Positions 6,265 through 6,722 of a stretch of 6,722 nucleotides of DNA are shown in pieces. The DNA is from an archaeon. Lineage in GTDB: Archaea; Asgardarchaeota; Heimdallarchaeia; Hodarchaeales; S146-22. The stretch is from contig JAJRXH010000200.1 in assembly GCA_024276395.1 (NCBI GenBank), positions 1 through 6,722 of the forward strand, read 5' to 3'. The translations under genes were made by a program, and so were the position numbers. Each line of letters starts with the position of its first letter. The stretch's first letter is position 1. The notes below the pieces were generated by a model. It was not told the origin of the DNA. It did not search any database and saw nothing but the letters and a program-made list of their open reading frames with translations.

Positions 6265-6722
6265 TTATGGCGTGTATTTAAATACACGGTGCTTGCGGTT
6301 TAAGATGGCGAACTTATCTCTCAAATTAAAGGGTAAAATTTCACTTTGTCCAATTACCACGTATCCGCCAGGTTTAAGTGCTTGTTGGAAATAATGATAT
6401 ACTTTTTGGTTTTGTTCTTGGGAAAAGTAAATCATCACGTTTCGGCAGAGGATGAGGTCGACATTCTTGATAGGAGGGGATGTTGTGAGATCATGTTGCT
6501 TGAAATGTACCATATTTTTGATGTTCGAGTTAAGATGATAAATTCGGGGATGTGTTTCTGGAATTTTGCGAAAATACTTGTTTAAGATGTGTGGTGGAAC
6601 TTCAACGACCTCTTCTTCACGGTATTGTCCTTTTCTTGCCAGTTCTAACAAGTTAGGATTAAGATCAGTTCCGAGAATGCTCACTTGGTGCCTTGTATGA
6701 GGAAAAAATTCTGAAAATAGAA
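6265..6722 (-). CDS. cheR: CheR-type protein-glutamate methyltransferase, C-terminal part
   Basis: The frame is open to the window edge, so about the last 151 residues are seen and the start lies beyond 6722. An internal GTG at 6684 is not the true start, since family sequence (SILGTDLNPNLLELARKGQY) runs straight through it. Other marks are VHFKQHDL, the highly characteristic DLILCRNVMIYF, ALKPGGYVVIGQSE and the C-terminal HRVFKY. CheR uses S-adenosylmethionine to methylate glutamates on chemoreceptors and tune chemotactic adaptation; related domains occur in other signalling proteins. The N-terminal CheR domain and the glycine-rich part of the SAM site are outside the window. No other chemotaxis gene is visible here. 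The short gap to the glycosylase gene allows co-transcription. Confidence 0.88.
   Translation of the reverse strand, partial: LFSEFFPHTRHQVSILGTDLNPNLLELARKGQYREEEVVEVPPHILNKYFRKIPETHPRIYHLNSNIKNMVHFKQHDLTTSPPIKNVDLILCRNVMIYFSQEQNQKVYHYFQQALKPGGYVVIGQSEILPFNLRDKFAILNRKHRVFKYTP

Noticed and set aside
6346..6585. Plus-strand open frame opposite CheR
   Set aside because: It is antisense to conserved CheR motifs and is a shadow of that gene.
1..6722. tRNA, rRNA, CRISPR array or transposase
   Set aside because: No cloverleaf-like GC-rich segment, regularly spaced direct repeats or transposase motifs were seen in either strand. The reading was by eye, so a very divergent RNA gene could be missed.

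Overview
The window is an AT-rich stretch of a prokaryotic genome. Genes are compact within operons but separated by very AT-rich spacers. An archaeal source is most likely: oligo-T tracts rather than GC-rich terminator hairpins follow the plus-strand genes, weak or absent Shine-Dalgarno sites alternate with one strong site, and the M24 and endonuclease III-like proteins resemble archaeal subtypes. A lineage with a large mosaic gene content, such as an Asgard archaeon, would fit. This is inference; there is no rRNA or tRNA to anchor it, and a bacterium is not excluded.

Positions 1-300 hold no intact gene. They contain a long imperfect hairpin (about 47-136). Beside it is a short reading frame (140-286) whose peptide closely resembles the S4/S4-S5 linker of eukaryotic-type voltage-gated cation channels. 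It is probably the relic of a channel gene.

Positions 304-3334 carry three tightly packed plus-strand genes: a small unknown protein, a MinD/ParA-type ATPase with a long C-terminal extension, and a CPBP (Abi/CAAX-type) intramembrane glutamic protease homologue. By eye, the small protein and the ATPase C-terminus share the same domain. The three look like one operon and possibly one functional module (a cytoplasmic ATPase, a separate copy of its accessory domain, and a membrane protease-like partner), with no function I can name.

Positions 3419-4613 hold an M24 'pita-bread' peptidase-family gene with a good ribosome binding site. It is broken by four frameshifts. Its residues at the usual metal-binding positions are also mostly replaced, so the family it came from was probably not a classical metallopeptidase.

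From 4777 to the right edge the genes are on the minus strand, convergent with the first block: a CheR-type methyltransferase (5' end outside the window), an endonuclease III/MagIII-like DNA glycosylase with a 4Fe-4S motif, and a TatD-type metal-dependent nuclease whose start overlaps the glycosylase stop. The last two plausibly form a DNA repair pair. The 163-base convergent gap holds oligo-T tracts for the plus strand and a 12-base perfect palindrome.
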